From contig NZ_JACXBU010000004.1 of NCBI RefSeq assembly GCF_014700075.1, positions 186,001 through 250,000 on the forward strand: a DNA stretch of 64,000 nt. Reading direction: 5' to 3'. Positions 1-8,762 of the stretch are shown piece after piece; the first letter of the stretch is position 1, and every line of letters begins with the position of its first letter. A program made the position numbers and the translations under genes. Under the pieces are notes generated by a model that saw only the letters and a program-made list of their open reading frames with translations, was not told the origin of the DNA and ran no database searches. The DNA comes from Pseudomonas sp. JM0905a (GTDB taxonomy: Bacteria > Pseudomonadota > Gammaproteobacteria > Pseudomonadales > Pseudomonadaceae).

Positions 1-195
1 GGCGGAAACGAACAGCTCGCCGAGCTTCTCGCGCGCCGCGCCCTCGATGCTGAGGAAACGCCATGGGCGCAGGTAGCCGTGGTCCGGCGCGCGCAGGGCG
101 GCACGGAACAGCACTTCGCGCTGGGCGGCGTCCGGCGCCGGCGCCTGCAGGCGGGCCAGGGATACGCGGTTGAGCAGAGCGTCGAGAGCCTCCAT
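1..195 (-). CDS. Nitroreductase family protein, YdjA-like (N-terminal part only)
   Basis: Only the first 65 codons are in the window; the gene runs off the left edge. The protein begins MEALDALLNRVS and continues with ARLQAPAPDAAQREVLFRAA and a DHGYLRPWRF segment, typical of the FMN-binding N-terminus of YdjA-type nitroreductases, which are small NAD(P)H-dependent flavoproteins. The ATG at 193-195 is preceded by a strong ribosome site (GGAGGTGG). It is divergent from trkH, with 237 bases between them. The substrate cannot be inferred, and the catalytic C-terminal half is not visible. Confidence 0.75.
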   Translation of the reverse strand, partial: MEALDALLNRVSLARLQAPAPDAAQREVLFRAALRAPDHGYLRPWRFLSIEGAAREKLGELFVSA

Positions 196-432
196 CGGCC
201 ACCTCCAGAAATCAGGGAGCCGGCATTCTAGCCGATAACGCGATTCAGTCTTGCGTCTGCTGCGATCAGGCGTCCCGCCTCGGCACCTAAGCCGGCTGCA
301 ACGAAGACTGACCAGCCCCCGGAAGCGGGTCCATCCAGCGACGAAAACCCGCCAAGCCCCTGCCTGCGGGCGTTTCCCGGCCTCCGAAGGGTCGGTAGAA
401 TGACGCGCCCTTCACCCCGACCAGAGGGTCCC

Positions 433-1887
433 ATGTCTCTACCGACCCTGCGCATCATCGGCTTCATCATCGGCATCTTCCTCATCACCCTGGCCGCGAG
501 CATGGTCATTCCCATGCTCACCCTGCTGGCTTTCGAGCGCACCGATGACATCTCCGCCTTCCTCTGGTCGAGCCTGATCACCTTCGCCACCGGCCTGGCC
601 CTGATCGCTCCCGGTCGCGCCGAGCACACCCACCTGCGCCCAAGGGACATGTATATGCTGACCACGGCCAGCTGGGTGGTGGTCTGCGGCTTCGCCGCCC
701 TGCCCATGGTGCTGATCCAGCACATCAGCTACACGGACTCCTTCTTCGAGACCATGTCCGGCATCACCACCACCGGTTCCACCGTGCTCACCGGCCTGGA
801 TCACGCCTCGCCCGGCCTGCTGATCTGGCGCTCGATGCTGCACTGGCTGGGCGGTATCGGCTTCATCGGCATGGCGGTGGCCATCCTGCCCCTGCTGCGG
901 GTTGGCGGCATGCGCCTGTTCCAGACCGAATCCTCCGACTGGGGCGAGAAGGTCATGCCGCGCTCGCACATGGTCGCCAAGTTCATCGTGCTGGTGTACG
1001 CCGGGCTGACCGTGCTCGGCACCCTGGCATTCTGGCTGGCGGGCATGACCCCCTTCGAATCGGTGAACCACTCCATGTCGCTGATCTCCACCGGCGGATT
1101 CTCCACTTCGGACGCTTCCCTGGCGAACTGGAAACAACCCGCGGTGCACTGGGTGGCGGTGGCGGTGATGATCTTCGGCAGCCTGCCCTTCACCCTCCTG
1201 GTGGCCACCTTCCGCGGCAATCGAACGGCCCTGCTGCGCGACCACCAGGTGCACGGTTTTCTCGGTTTCCTGGTGGTCACCTGGCTGCTCGTAGGCACCT
1301 GGCTCTGGGCCAACTCCGACAACCCATGGCTGGATGCCGTGCGCATCGTCGCGGTCAACATCACCTCGGTGGTCACCACCACCGGTGTGGCCCTCGGCGA
1401 CTACACCCTCTGGGGCAGCTTCTCGGTAATGCTGTTCTTCTACCTGACCTTCATCGGCGGCTGCTCCGGCTCCACCGCCGGCGGCCTGAAGATCTTCCGC
1501 TTCCAGGTGGCCTGGCAGTTGCTCAACGCCAACCTGAAACAGCTGGTGCACCCGCGCGCGGTGATCAAGCAGCAGTACAACGGGCACAATCTGGACGATG
1601 ACATCGTCCGCTCGCTGATCACCTTCTCTTTCTTCTTCACCACCACCATCGCGGTGATCGCATTCGGCCTCTGCCTGATCGGCCTGGACTGGGTCACCGC
1701 CCTTACCGGCGCCGCCACCGCCGTGTGCAATGTGGGGCCGGGCCTGGGCCCGATCATCGGGCCGGTGGGCAACTTCTCCACCTTGCCGGATTCGGCGAAG
1801 TGGCTGCTGACCATCGGCATGCTCCTGGGCCGTCTGGAAATCCTCACGGTTCTGGTACTGTTCACGCCGGCCTTCTGGAAGCACTGA
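433..1887 (+). CDS. trkH: TrkH-type potassium uptake protein, copy 1
   Basis: Membrane subunit of the Trk/Ktr potassium uptake system, expected to work with the cytosolic TrkA gating protein, which is not in this window. It has 484 residues, the normal TrkH length. Four pore-loop motifs with the selectivity-filter glycines are visible: SGITTTGS (about 109-116), ISTGGFS (218-224), VTTTGV (314-319) and CNVGPG (432-437). I chose the ATG at 433 rather than the upstream in-frame ATG at 400. It follows an AGAGGG ribosome site, and the resulting N-terminus MSLPTLRIIGF aligns with the downstream paralogue, giving the same length. A close paralogue follows after 67 bases. Confidence 0.93.
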   Translation: MSLPTLRIIGFIIGIFLITLAASMVIPMLTLLAFERTDDISAFLWSSLITFATGLALIAPGRAEHTHLRPRDMYMLTTASWVVVCGFAALPMVLIQHISYTDSFFETMSGITTTGSTVLTGLDHASPGLLIWRSMLHWLGGIGFIGMAVAILPLLRVGGMRLFQTESSDWGEKVMPRSHMVAKFIVLVYAGLTVLGTLAFWLAGMTPFESVNHSMSLISTGGFSTSDASLANWKQPAVHWVAVAVMIFGSLPFTLLVATFRGNRTALLRDHQVHGFLGFLVVTWLLVGTWLWANSDNPWLDAVRIVAVNITSVVTTTGVALGDYTLWGSFSVMLFFYLTFIGGCSGSTAGGLKIFRFQVAWQLLNANLKQLVHPRAVIKQQYNGHNLDDDIVRSLITFSFFFTTTIAVIAFGLCLIGLDWVTALTGAATAVCNVGPGLGPIIGPVGNFSTLPDSAKWLLTIGMLLGRLEILTVLVLFTPAFWKH

Positions 1888-1954
1888 GCAGGTTTACAGC
1901 GAGCGGGGCGCGGTTAGAATTGCGCCTTTCGCCAATCATCCAGAAAAAGAACCC

Positions 1955-3409
1955 ATGGCCCTGCCGACTCTCCGCATCATCGGCTTTCTCATCGGCATTT
2001 TCCTGATCACCCTCGCGGTCAGCATGGCCATTCCCGTACTGACCCTGGTGTTCTACGACCGCACCGACGACATCAATTCGTTCGTCTGGTCCAGCCTGAT
2101 CACCTTTGTCGCGGGCCTGGCGCTGATCATCCCCGGCCGTCCGGAACACGTGCACCTGCGTCCCCGAGACATGTACCTGCTGACGGTGTCGAGCTGGATC
2201 ATCGTGGGTACCTTCGCGGCCCTGCCCTTCCTGTTCACCCAGCACATCAGCTACACGGACGCCTACTTCGAGAGCATGTCCGGCATCACCGCCACCGGCG
2301 CCACCGTGCTGAGCGGCCTCGACACCATGTCTCCAGGCATCCTCATCTGGCGCTCGCTGCTGCACTGGCTGGGGGGCATCGGCTTCATCGGCATGGCGGT
2401 GGCGATCCTGCCGCTGCTGCGCATCGGTGGCATGCGCCTGTTCCAGACCGAATCCTCCGACCGCTCGGAAAAGGTCATGCCGCGCTCGCACATGGTGGCC
2501 AAATACATCGTCGCCATCTATGTGGGCTTCACCGTGCTCGGCAGCCTGGCCTTCTGGGCGGCGGGCATGGGGCTGTTCGATGCGGTCAACCACGCCATGT
2601 CGGCCATCTCCACCGGCGGTTTCTCCACCTCCGACCAGTCCCTGGCCAAGTGGGACCTGCCGGCAGTGCACTGGGTGGCCGTGGTGGTGATGATCCTCGG
2701 CAGCCTGCCGTTCATGCTCTATGTGTCGGTGCTGCGTGGCCATCGCATGGCACTGTTCAAGGATGAGCAGGTGCAAGGTTTCCTCGCGCTGCTGCTGGTC
2801 ATCTGGCTGGTGCTCGGCACCTGGTACTGGCTGACGACCAAGCTGCACTGGCTGGACGCGCTGCGCCACGTCGCGGTGAACACCACCTCGGTGCTCACCA
2901 CAACCGGCTTTGCCCTGGGCGACTACAGCCTATGGGGCAACTTCTCGCTGATGCTGTTCTTCTACCTGGGCTTCGTCGGCGGCTGCTCCGGCTCCACCGC
3001 CGGCGGAATCAAGATCTTCCGTTTCCAGGTGGCCTACATCCTGCTCAAAGCCAACCTCCAGCAACTGGTACACCCTCGGGCGGTGATCAAGCAGGTCTAC
3101 AACGGCCATCGCCTGGACGACGATATCGTCCGCTCGATCCTGACCTTCTCGTTCTTCTTCACCATCATCATCTGCGCCATCGCCCTGGGCCTGTCGCTGC
3201 TGGGGCTGGACTGGATCACCGCTCTGACTGGCGCGGCCGCGACCGTTTCGGGTGTCGGTCCGGGCCTGGGCGAGATCATTGGCCCGGCCGGCAATTTCTC
3301 CAGCCTGCCGGACGCCGCCAAATGGCTGCTGACCCTGGGCATGCTGCTGGGCCGTCTGGAAATCCTCACCGTGCTGGTGCTGATGACGCCCTATTTCTGG
3401 CGGCACTAA
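1955..3409 (+). CDS. trkH: TrkH-type potassium uptake protein, copy 2 (tandem paralogue)
   Basis: A second 484-residue TrkH, strongly similar to the gene just upstream along its whole length, so this is a tandem duplication. Pore motifs SGITATGA, ISTGGFS, LTTTGF and SGVGPG are all intact, so both copies look functional. Differences cluster in loops, for example around the second pore region and the cytosolic loop near residues 260-300. This suggests diverging kinetics or regulation rather than a recent copy. The ribosome site is weak (AAAAAGAA). The 67-base gap allows cotranscription with copy 1. Confidence 0.93.
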   Translation: MALPTLRIIGFLIGIFLITLAVSMAIPVLTLVFYDRTDDINSFVWSSLITFVAGLALIIPGRPEHVHLRPRDMYLLTVSSWIIVGTFAALPFLFTQHISYTDAYFESMSGITATGATVLSGLDTMSPGILIWRSLLHWLGGIGFIGMAVAILPLLRIGGMRLFQTESSDRSEKVMPRSHMVAKYIVAIYVGFTVLGSLAFWAAGMGLFDAVNHAMSAISTGGFSTSDQSLAKWDLPAVHWVAVVVMILGSLPFMLYVSVLRGHRMALFKDEQVQGFLALLLVIWLVLGTWYWLTTKLHWLDALRHVAVNTTSVLTTTGFALGDYSLWGNFSLMLFFYLGFVGGCSGSTAGGIKIFRFQVAYILLKANLQQLVHPRAVIKQVYNGHRLDDDIVRSILTFSFFFTIIICAIALGLSLLGLDWITALTGAAATVSGVGPGLGEIIGPAGNFSSLPDAAKWLLTLGMLLGRLEILTVLVLMTPYFWRH

Positions 3410-3444
3410 GGCCGAAAGGCCCGTTGCGCGGGACGCTTAACGGA

Positions 3445-3466
3445 GGGAGCGATTCCATTCGCTCCC
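3445..3466. terminator. Hairpin downstream of the trkH pair
   Basis: A perfect 8-base-pair stem (GGGAGCGA / TCGCTCCC) with a 6-base loop, 36 bases after the second trkH stop. There is no U-run, so it may be a transcription or mRNA-end signal, or a degenerate REP unit, whose core in this genome reads GGAGCGAATTCATTCGC. Confidence 0.4.
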
Positions 3467-3476
3467 GCTGGCTTTC

Positions 3477-3524
3477 GTAGGTTGGTGCGGGCGGCGCTCC
3501 GCTAGAGCGCAGCGAAACCCAACG
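3477..3524. repeat. Dispersed palindromic element, GTAGGTTGG...CCCAAC type
   Basis: Begins GTAGGTTGG and ends AGCGCAGCGAAACCCAAC. The same family recurs at 14654-14740 and in shorter form near 60764-60795. It lies between convergent genes (trkH and the AraC-type regulator), the usual place for such elements. Confidence 0.6.
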
Positions 3525-3608
3525 ATTCGGCGCCTGTAACTTGCCACGCTGGACCTCGTAGACTCGGACCAACCTGCGGGACCGCTAATCTCCCCCAACG
3601 GGAGCGAA

Positions 3609-4619
3609 TCAGATCTCTTCCAGCCGCGCGCGGTACTCGCCGGGGGTGCTGTCGAACCATCGACGGAAGGCACGGAAGAAGTTGCTCGGATCGGCGAACC
3701 CCAACAGATAGGCAGTTTCCAGCAGGGTCAGGTTGGGTTGCGCCAGATACTGCTCGGCCAGCTCGCGGCGGGTGTCGTCCAGCAACTGCTGGAAGCTGAC
3801 TCCCTCCTCCTGCAAGCGACGCTGCAAGGTGCGCTGCGACAGATGCATAAGGCTTGCCACCACTTCGCGCTTGGGCTCGCCCTGGGGCAGCAGGCGACAG
3901 AGCACCTGCCGCACCTGGTGGGTGACGCGGGTACCGGAGAAGCGCGCCAGGTAGTCACCGGCGAAACGGTCATGCAACTGGGCCAGGGATTCATTGGCGG
4001 TGGGCAGCGGCGTATCCATGTCGGCACGGCTGAACAGCAGGGCGCAGTGCTCGGCGTTGAAGCGCAGCGGTGCCTGGAACACCTGGCGATAGGGCTCCAG
4101 ATCTGCCGGCGCCGGCCCCTGGAAGCGAATCTCCAGCGGGTTGATCGGCCGCCCCGTCATCCAGCGACAGAATGCCAGGCAATAAGCCATGGAGGCCTCC
4201 ACGCTCTGGCGCGCCGGTGGCAGGCGGTCGCCGTGGATGGACAGGCGCAGTTCATAACCTTCGGCGGTGCCGCAGAAACTGAGGTCAGCCCCCTCGGCGA
4301 TGATCCGCTGGTAGCGCACCAGCCGGGCGAAGCCCTCCTTGAGGGTCCTGCTGGACATCAGCGCGTAACCCACAACGTGGAAGGATGCCGGGCGCACCAC
4401 CTTGGCCATGTTGAGGCCGATGGCAGGATTGCCGGACAGCTCGACCGCGCGGACCCAGAGACGGGTCATGCCGTCCTGGGGGAAACGGGCATCGGGATCG
4501 TTCAGTGCCTGGTAGTCGAGGCCGAGTTCGGGAAACAGGTTGCGGCAGTCCACTCCACCCATTTCCAGCGCCTGGACGATTCCCAGGGCCCAGCTCGAAG
4601 AAGTCGTGCGTTCGCTCAT
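3609..4619 (-). CDS. AraC-family transcriptional regulator (OruR/ArgR-like arrangement)
   Basis: 336 residues. The first ~200 form an AraC_binding_2/arabinose-binding-like sensor domain that contains LRLSIHGDRLPPARQSVEAS. The last ~100 form a double helix-turn-helix (LMHLSQRTLQRRLQEEGVSF then LLETAYLLGFADPSNFFRAF and a terminal TPGEYR). These are hallmarks of the AraC/XylS family, and the N-terminal type is common in Pseudomonas regulators of amino-acid or lipid catabolism. The start at 4617-4619 gives MSERTTSSSWALG. It is divergent from the DUF962 gene, with about 143 bases between them. No target operon is obvious, so the effector is unknown. Confidence 0.88.
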   Translation of the reverse strand: MSERTTSSSWALGIVQALEMGGVDCRNLFPELGLDYQALNDPDARFPQDGMTRLWVRAVELSGNPAIGLNMAKVVRPASFHVVGYALMSSRTLKEGFARLVRYQRIIAEGADLSFCGTAEGYELRLSIHGDRLPPARQSVEASMAYCLAFCRWMTGRPINPLEIRFQGPAPADLEPYRQVFQAPLRFNAEHCALLFSRADMDTPLPTANESLAQLHDRFAGDYLARFSGTRVTHQVRQVLCRLLPQGEPKREVVASLMHLSQRTLQRRLQEEGVSFQQLLDDTRRELAEQYLAQPNLTLLETAYLLGFADPSNFFRAFRRWFDSTPGEYRARLEEI

Positions 4620-4762
4620 GGCGCCTTCTTGTTCTGAAGTTCAAGGCCGCCGCCGGCAGGGCGACGTGCCGGCAAGGATACTAAAGTGGCGCCCATTGTC
4701 ACTGGCCCCCGGAGACACCCGTCCTAAACTGCTCCAGACAACAAGAACCTGGAGCCGCCGCC

Positions 4763-5080
4763 ATGCCCGCCGAGTCTGTCCAACGCTTCCAAAGCTTCGC
4801 CGAGTTCTACCCCTACTATCTGCAGGAGCACAGCAACGACACCTGCCGCCGCCTCCACTACGTGGGCAGCCTGCTGGTGCTCTGCATCCTCGGCTACACC
4901 CTGGCGACCCAGCAATGGCTCTGGCTGCTGGCCATCCCCTTCGCCGGCTACGGCTTCGCCTGGGTCGGGCACTTCGTCTTCGAAAAGAACAAGCCGGCCA
5001 CCTTCAAGTATCCGCTCTACAGCTTCATGGGCGACTGGGTGATGCTGAAGGATGCCCTGACCGGTCGCATCCGCTTCTGA
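4763..5080 (+). CDS. DUF962 / Mpo1-like membrane protein
   Basis: 105 residues with two hydrophobic segments (about 33-50 and 55-72). It carries the conserved histidine signature of DUF962: EHSNDTCRRLHYVG near residue 20 and GHFVFEKNKPATF near residue 74. The yeast relative Mpo1 is an iron-dependent 2-hydroxy fatty acid dioxygenase. A related lipid-oxidising role here is inference only. The ATG at 4763 follows GGAG with 8-base spacing. The stop codon coincides with the left end of a palindromic repeat (5077-5223). Confidence 0.85.
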   Translation: MPAESVQRFQSFAEFYPYYLQEHSNDTCRRLHYVGSLLVLCILGYTLATQQWLWLLAIPFAGYGFAWVGHFVFEKNKPATFKYPLYSFMGDWVMLKDALTGRIRF

Positions 5081-5223
5081 GAACCTGCTCACGCTCAGCT
5101 GCGCGTCGGCCCTGCTGCGTTAAACGCAGGCACGGAATGCTCATTTACAGCTGTAAACTCCGCTTCCTTGCCTGCCTTTGCCTTGCATGGCTCTAGCTCG
5201 CAAGACCGTGAACAGGTTCTGAG
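5077..5223. repeat. 147-base imperfect palindromic element (MITE-like)
   Basis: The outer 17 bases (CTGAGAACCTGCTCACG at 5077-5093) match the reverse complement of 5207-5223 at 15 of 17 positions. The centre is the perfect palindrome TTTACAGCTGTAAA (5144-5157). A second internal hairpin CTGCGTTAAACGCAG lies near 5115-5129. No reading frame is convincing. The shape (terminal inverted repeats, no coding capacity, sitting exactly at a stop codon) suits a miniature palindromic element. I recall similar sequences in several Pseudomonas genomes but cannot check copy number. Confidence 0.65.
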
Positions 5224-5366
5224 AACGAAGGGACTGGCGCCAACCTGGCCGCCCGTCCCTCGCTTGGTTATGATCCCGCACCAGCCGAAGTCATGGCCCA
5301 GGACTTGCAGCGTTTCCCCAACGCCGCAACCCGGCGTCAAGAAAGCACCAGGGACAGATCCAAGCC

Positions 5367-6740
5367 ATGAAGCCCACCTTGCTCGACCCTTCCACCGCGA
5401 CGCCCGTGCTGCGTGAGTACTACTCCCGCGTGTTGGCCTATATGGCCGTCGCCGCCAGCATCGCCGCCGGTACCTACGTCCAGCATTTCGGCTTCGACAT
5501 CCTCTGGATGGTCCCCTACGCCCTTCTCTATCCGCATCTGGCCCACCACCTGAGCCTGCGCTTCGCCGGGCAGCGCACCGACCGCATCCTCCTCGGCGTG
5601 GACACCTTCCATGCAGGCGCATCCGTCGTCCTGCTGGGATTCTCGGTGGTCCCCACGCTGATGGTGGTGCTGACCCTGTGTTTCAGCGCCATGATCCTCG
5701 GCGGCCTGCGCCAGATGACCCTGGTGCTGGGCGGGGCGCTGATCAGCATGACCGTCGTCGGCCTCGCCCTGCAGCCCGCATTCAGGGCGGGCACGCCGGC
5801 GCTGGTGGCCATCGTCAGCGTGCTCCTCACTACCTTCTACATCTGCATTACCGCCTTCTTCGTGCATCAGCAGGGCCTGCGTCTGGCCCAGGCCCGCAGC
5901 GAGATCAAGCGCGAGCAGGAAAAGGCCGCCCGACTGGCCCGCAACCTCGCCAAATATCTGTCGCCCCAGGTCTGGGAAATGATTTTCAGCGGCAAGAAGA
6001 GCGTGCGCCTGGAAACCCAGCGCAAGAAGCTCAGTGTGTTCTTCTCCGACATCAAGGGCTTTACCGAGCTGTCCGAGGAACTGGAAGCCGAAGCCCTGAC
6101 CGACCTGCTCAACAACTACCTCAACGACATGTCGAAGATCGCCCTGAAGTACGGCGGCACCATCGACAAGTTCGTCGGCGACAGCGTGATGGTGTTCTTC
6201 GGTGACCCCGCCACCCAGGGCGCCAAGAAGGACGCAGTGGCTGCCGTGTCCATGGCAGTGGCCATGCGTAAGCACATGAAGGTGTTGCGCCAGCAATGGC
6301 GCGCCCAGGGCATCACCAAGCCCCTGGAAATCCGCATGGGCATCAACACCGGCTACTGCACCGTGGGCAACTTCGGCGCCGACACGCGCATGGACTACAC
6401 CATCATCGGCCGCGAAGTGAACCTGGCCAGCCGCCTGGAAAGCGCTTCGGACGCCGGCGAAATCCTCATCTCCCACGAGACCTATTCGCTGGTGAAGGAC
6501 GTGATCATGTGCCGCGACAAGGGCCAGATAAACGTCAAGGGTTTCAGCCGGCCGGTGCAGATCTACCAGGTAGTGGACTTCCGCCGTGACCTGGGCGCCG
6601 CCTCCAGCTACGTCGAGCACGAACTGCCCGGCTTCTCCATGTACCTGGATACCAACAGCATCCAGAACTACGACAAGACCAAGGTCATCCAGGCCCTGCA
6701 ACAGGCCGCCGAGAAGCTGCGGGACAAGATCATTCCCTGA
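5367..6740 (+). CDS. cyaB: Class III adenylate cyclase CyaB
   Basis: Makes cAMP from ATP at the inner membrane. The 457 residues split into an N-terminal MASE2 membrane domain (about 20-170, several hydrophobic helices), a short linker helix and a class III cyclase domain (about 215-400). The two metal-binding aspartates are D228 in FFSDIKGFT and D272 in KFVGDSVMVFF. The transition-state asparagine and arginine lie in VNLASRLES. Length and architecture match P. aeruginosa CyaB, which supplies cAMP for Vfr-dependent virulence genes. The flanking AraC regulator and DUF962 gene fit that locus too. The palindromic element just upstream separates it from the DUF962 gene. Confidence 0.95.
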   Translation: MKPTLLDPSTATPVLREYYSRVLAYMAVAASIAAGTYVQHFGFDILWMVPYALLYPHLAHHLSLRFAGQRTDRILLGVDTFHAGASVVLLGFSVVPTLMVVLTLCFSAMILGGLRQMTLVLGGALISMTVVGLALQPAFRAGTPALVAIVSVLLTTFYICITAFFVHQQGLRLAQARSEIKREQEKAARLARNLAKYLSPQVWEMIFSGKKSVRLETQRKKLSVFFSDIKGFTELSEELEAEALTDLLNNYLNDMSKIALKYGGTIDKFVGDSVMVFFGDPATQGAKKDAVAAVSMAVAMRKHMKVLRQQWRAQGITKPLEIRMGINTGYCTVGNFGADTRMDYTIIGREVNLASRLESASDAGEILISHETYSLVKDVIMCRDKGQINVKGFSRPVQIYQVVDFRRDLGAASSYVEHELPGFSMYLDTNSIQNYDKTKVIQALQQAAEKLRDKIIP

Positions 6741-6760
6741 TCATTCACATGGGTGGAATC

Positions 6761-7798
6761 TCACCTGTAGGGGATCGCCGTCAGGGTCGACTCAAGACAG
6801 GGCTCCCCGTCCAGCAACGGCTGGCGCGCCAGGAACTCCAGCGCCGAAGCCCGCCAGGACAACCGCCCCGCCCGCTCGGCACAACGCTCACGGTCCAGCT
6901 CCAGCGCTGCCAGGCAGGCACGCTGCAGGTCGTCGTCCAGGCAACCGGTGACGCCCGACTCCAGCACATCCAGCGGGCCGGCCACGGGGAAGGCCGCCAC
7001 CGGCGTACCGCAGGCCAGGGCCTCTAGCATCACCAGGCCGTAGGTATCGGTCAGCGACGGGAACACCAGCACGCTGGCCTGCGCGTAGAAGCGCGCCAGT
7101 TCCTCGCCCTGGCGATAGCCGAAGAACTGCACAGCGGAATAGCGCGCCTCCAGCTCGGCACGGAGCGGACCATCGCCCACCACCCACTTGTCCCCCGGCA
7201 AGTCCAGGTCGAGGAAGGCTTCCAGGTTCTTCTCGGTGGCCAGGCGGCCGACACAGAGGAACACCGGCCGCTCAGGCCTGGGCAGCGCCAGCGGGCGGAA
7301 CAGCGCCGTGTCCACCCCCTTGCGCCACAGGTTGAGCCAGACCAGTCCGTGGCTGGCGAAGGTCTCGCGCATACGCTCGGTGGTCACCAGCACCGCCTGG
7401 CTGGGGCGGTGGAACAGGCGGAGGAAGGTATAGCCCCAGGACAGGGGCACCCAGGGCCAGCGACCATGTATGTATTCGGGGAAACGGGTGTGGATGGCGC
7501 TGGAGAAGGCCAGCCCACGCTTCACCAGCCAGCGCCGGGCGGCCCAACCGAGCGGACCTTCGGTCGCCAGGTGGACGCTGTCCGGCTGGAACGACTCGAT
7601 CATCGGACCGACCCGCCACAGGTCCCAGGCCAGCGGGATTTCCGGGTAGCTCGGGCAAGGCCGGCAGCGGAAGCCCTGGGGCGACAGCAGCATGACCTGG
7701 TGACCCAGGGCCTCGAGTTCGGTCATCAGCGCCTGCAGGCTGGTGACCACGCCATTTACCTGGGGCGACCAGGCATCGCTGACGATCAGTATCCTCAT
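6761..7798 (-). CDS. GT4-family glycosyltransferase (mannosyltransferase-like)
   Basis: 345 residues of GT-B fold. The N-terminus MRILIVSDAWSPQVNGVV is the nucleotide-sugar glycosyltransferase signature of GT4 enzymes that add hexose to membrane lipids. The C-terminal donor-site motif is SLTDTYGLVMLEALACGTP (an EX7E-like region). It starts at the ATG at 7796-7798, overlapping the stop of the upstream metallophosphatase gene as ATGA, so the two are translationally coupled. A glycolipid role is likely by family and by the partner; the exact sugar and acceptor are unknown. Confidence 0.88.
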   Translation of the reverse strand: MRILIVSDAWSPQVNGVVTSLQALMTELEALGHQVMLLSPQGFRCRPCPSYPEIPLAWDLWRVGPMIESFQPDSVHLATEGPLGWAARRWLVKRGLAFSSAIHTRFPEYIHGRWPWVPLSWGYTFLRLFHRPSQAVLVTTERMRETFASHGLVWLNLWRKGVDTALFRPLALPRPERPVFLCVGRLATEKNLEAFLDLDLPGDKWVVGDGPLRAELEARYSAVQFFGYRQGEELARFYAQASVLVFPSLTDTYGLVMLEALACGTPVAAFPVAGPLDVLESGVTGCLDDDLQRACLAALELDRERCAERAGRLSWRASALEFLARQPLLDGEPCLESTLTAIPYR

Positions 7799-8628
7799 GC
7801 CGCCGGCTCGACCAGCTCCACGGCCCGGGCTTCCAGCTCGCGCGCCTGGGCATCGGCCAGGCGATAGAGCTCGATGCTGCCATCCCAGTGCTCGATCAGG
7901 GCCGTGCAGGATTCCACCCAATCGCCGCAATTGAGATATTCCACGCCACCCACCTTGCGGATTTCCGCGTGGTGGATGTGGCCGCAGACCACGCCATCGA
8001 GGCCGCGCTTGACGCATTCGTGGGCGATTGCCTCCTCGAAGTCGCTGATGAAGTTCACCGCGCTCTTCACTTTGTGCTTGAGGTAGGCCGACAGCGACCA
8101 GTAGCCGTAGCCCCAGCGCTCACGCCAGTGGTTGAGCCAGCGGTTGAGGGTCAGGGTGAATTCGTAGGCGGAGTCGCCGAGGAAGGCCAGCCACTTGTGG
8201 TAGCGGGTGATCACGTCGAACTGGTCACCGTGGATGACCAGCATGCGGCGGCCGTCCGCCGTCTCGTGGACCGCCTCGTCCACCAGTTGGATATTGCCCA
8301 GCATCAGTGCCGAGTAGCGGCGCAGGAATTCGTCGTGGTTGCCGGTGACGTAGATCACCTCGGTGCCGCGTTTGCTCATGGTCAGCAGGCGGCGGATCAC
8401 GTTGGTGTGCGCCTGCGGCCAGTAAATGCCGCCGCGAAGCTTCCAGCCATCGATGATGTCGCCCACCAGGTAGATGCGGTCGGCATGGTACTGCTTGAGG
8501 AACCGCGCCAGATGCTCGGCCTGGCAGTCGCGGGTGCCCAGGTGGACGTCGGAAATCCACAGGGTGCGCACGCGCTGCTTGCGGGGCTTGGTCTTGGTGA
8601 CGGGTTCCAGGCGTTCGACGCTGCTCAT
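7795..8628 (-). CDS. UDP-2,3-diacylglucosamine diphosphatase-like metallophosphoesterase
   Basis: 277 residues with the complete calcineurin-like motif set: WISDVHLG (about 24-31), YLVGDIIDGW, VTGNHDEFL, a VIHGDQFD histidine block and the closing VCGHIHHAEIR. This is the LpxH-like branch, but longer than true LpxH (about 240). Such paralogues are often paired with lipid glycosyltransferases, as here. Presumably cytosolic or membrane-peripheral, cleaving a pyrophosphate or phosphate ester of a lipid precursor. The start ATG at 8626-8628 has GGAGGTCGCCC upstream. The stop overlaps the glycosyltransferase start. Confidence 0.87.
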   Translation of the reverse strand: MSSVERLEPVTKTKPRKQRVRTLWISDVHLGTRDCQAEHLARFLKQYHADRIYLVGDIIDGWKLRGGIYWPQAHTNVIRRLLTMSKRGTEVIYVTGNHDEFLRRYSALMLGNIQLVDEAVHETADGRRMLVIHGDQFDVITRYHKWLAFLGDSAYEFTLTLNRWLNHWRERWGYGYWSLSAYLKHKVKSAVNFISDFEEAIAHECVKRGLDGVVCGHIHHAEIRKVGGVEYLNCGDWVESCTALIEHWDGSIELYRLADAQARELEARAVELVEPAA

Positions 8629-8762
8629 GGGCGACCTCCGGCGGGGTTTATCCGATGGTGAGCCCTTGGGGTGAATCGAGAATGAACGCGAGGTTGCAGG
8701 CCTGTGACAACGCACGGCGCGTCGCTGGGAGTAGAATGGCCGCCTGCCCCGAGGTGAGCGCC

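Noticed and set aside
439-1884. Long open frame antisense to the first trkH (481 codons)
   Set aside because: Glutamine/histidine/glycine-rich shadow translation produced by GC3 bias opposite a real gene; no motif or ribosome site.
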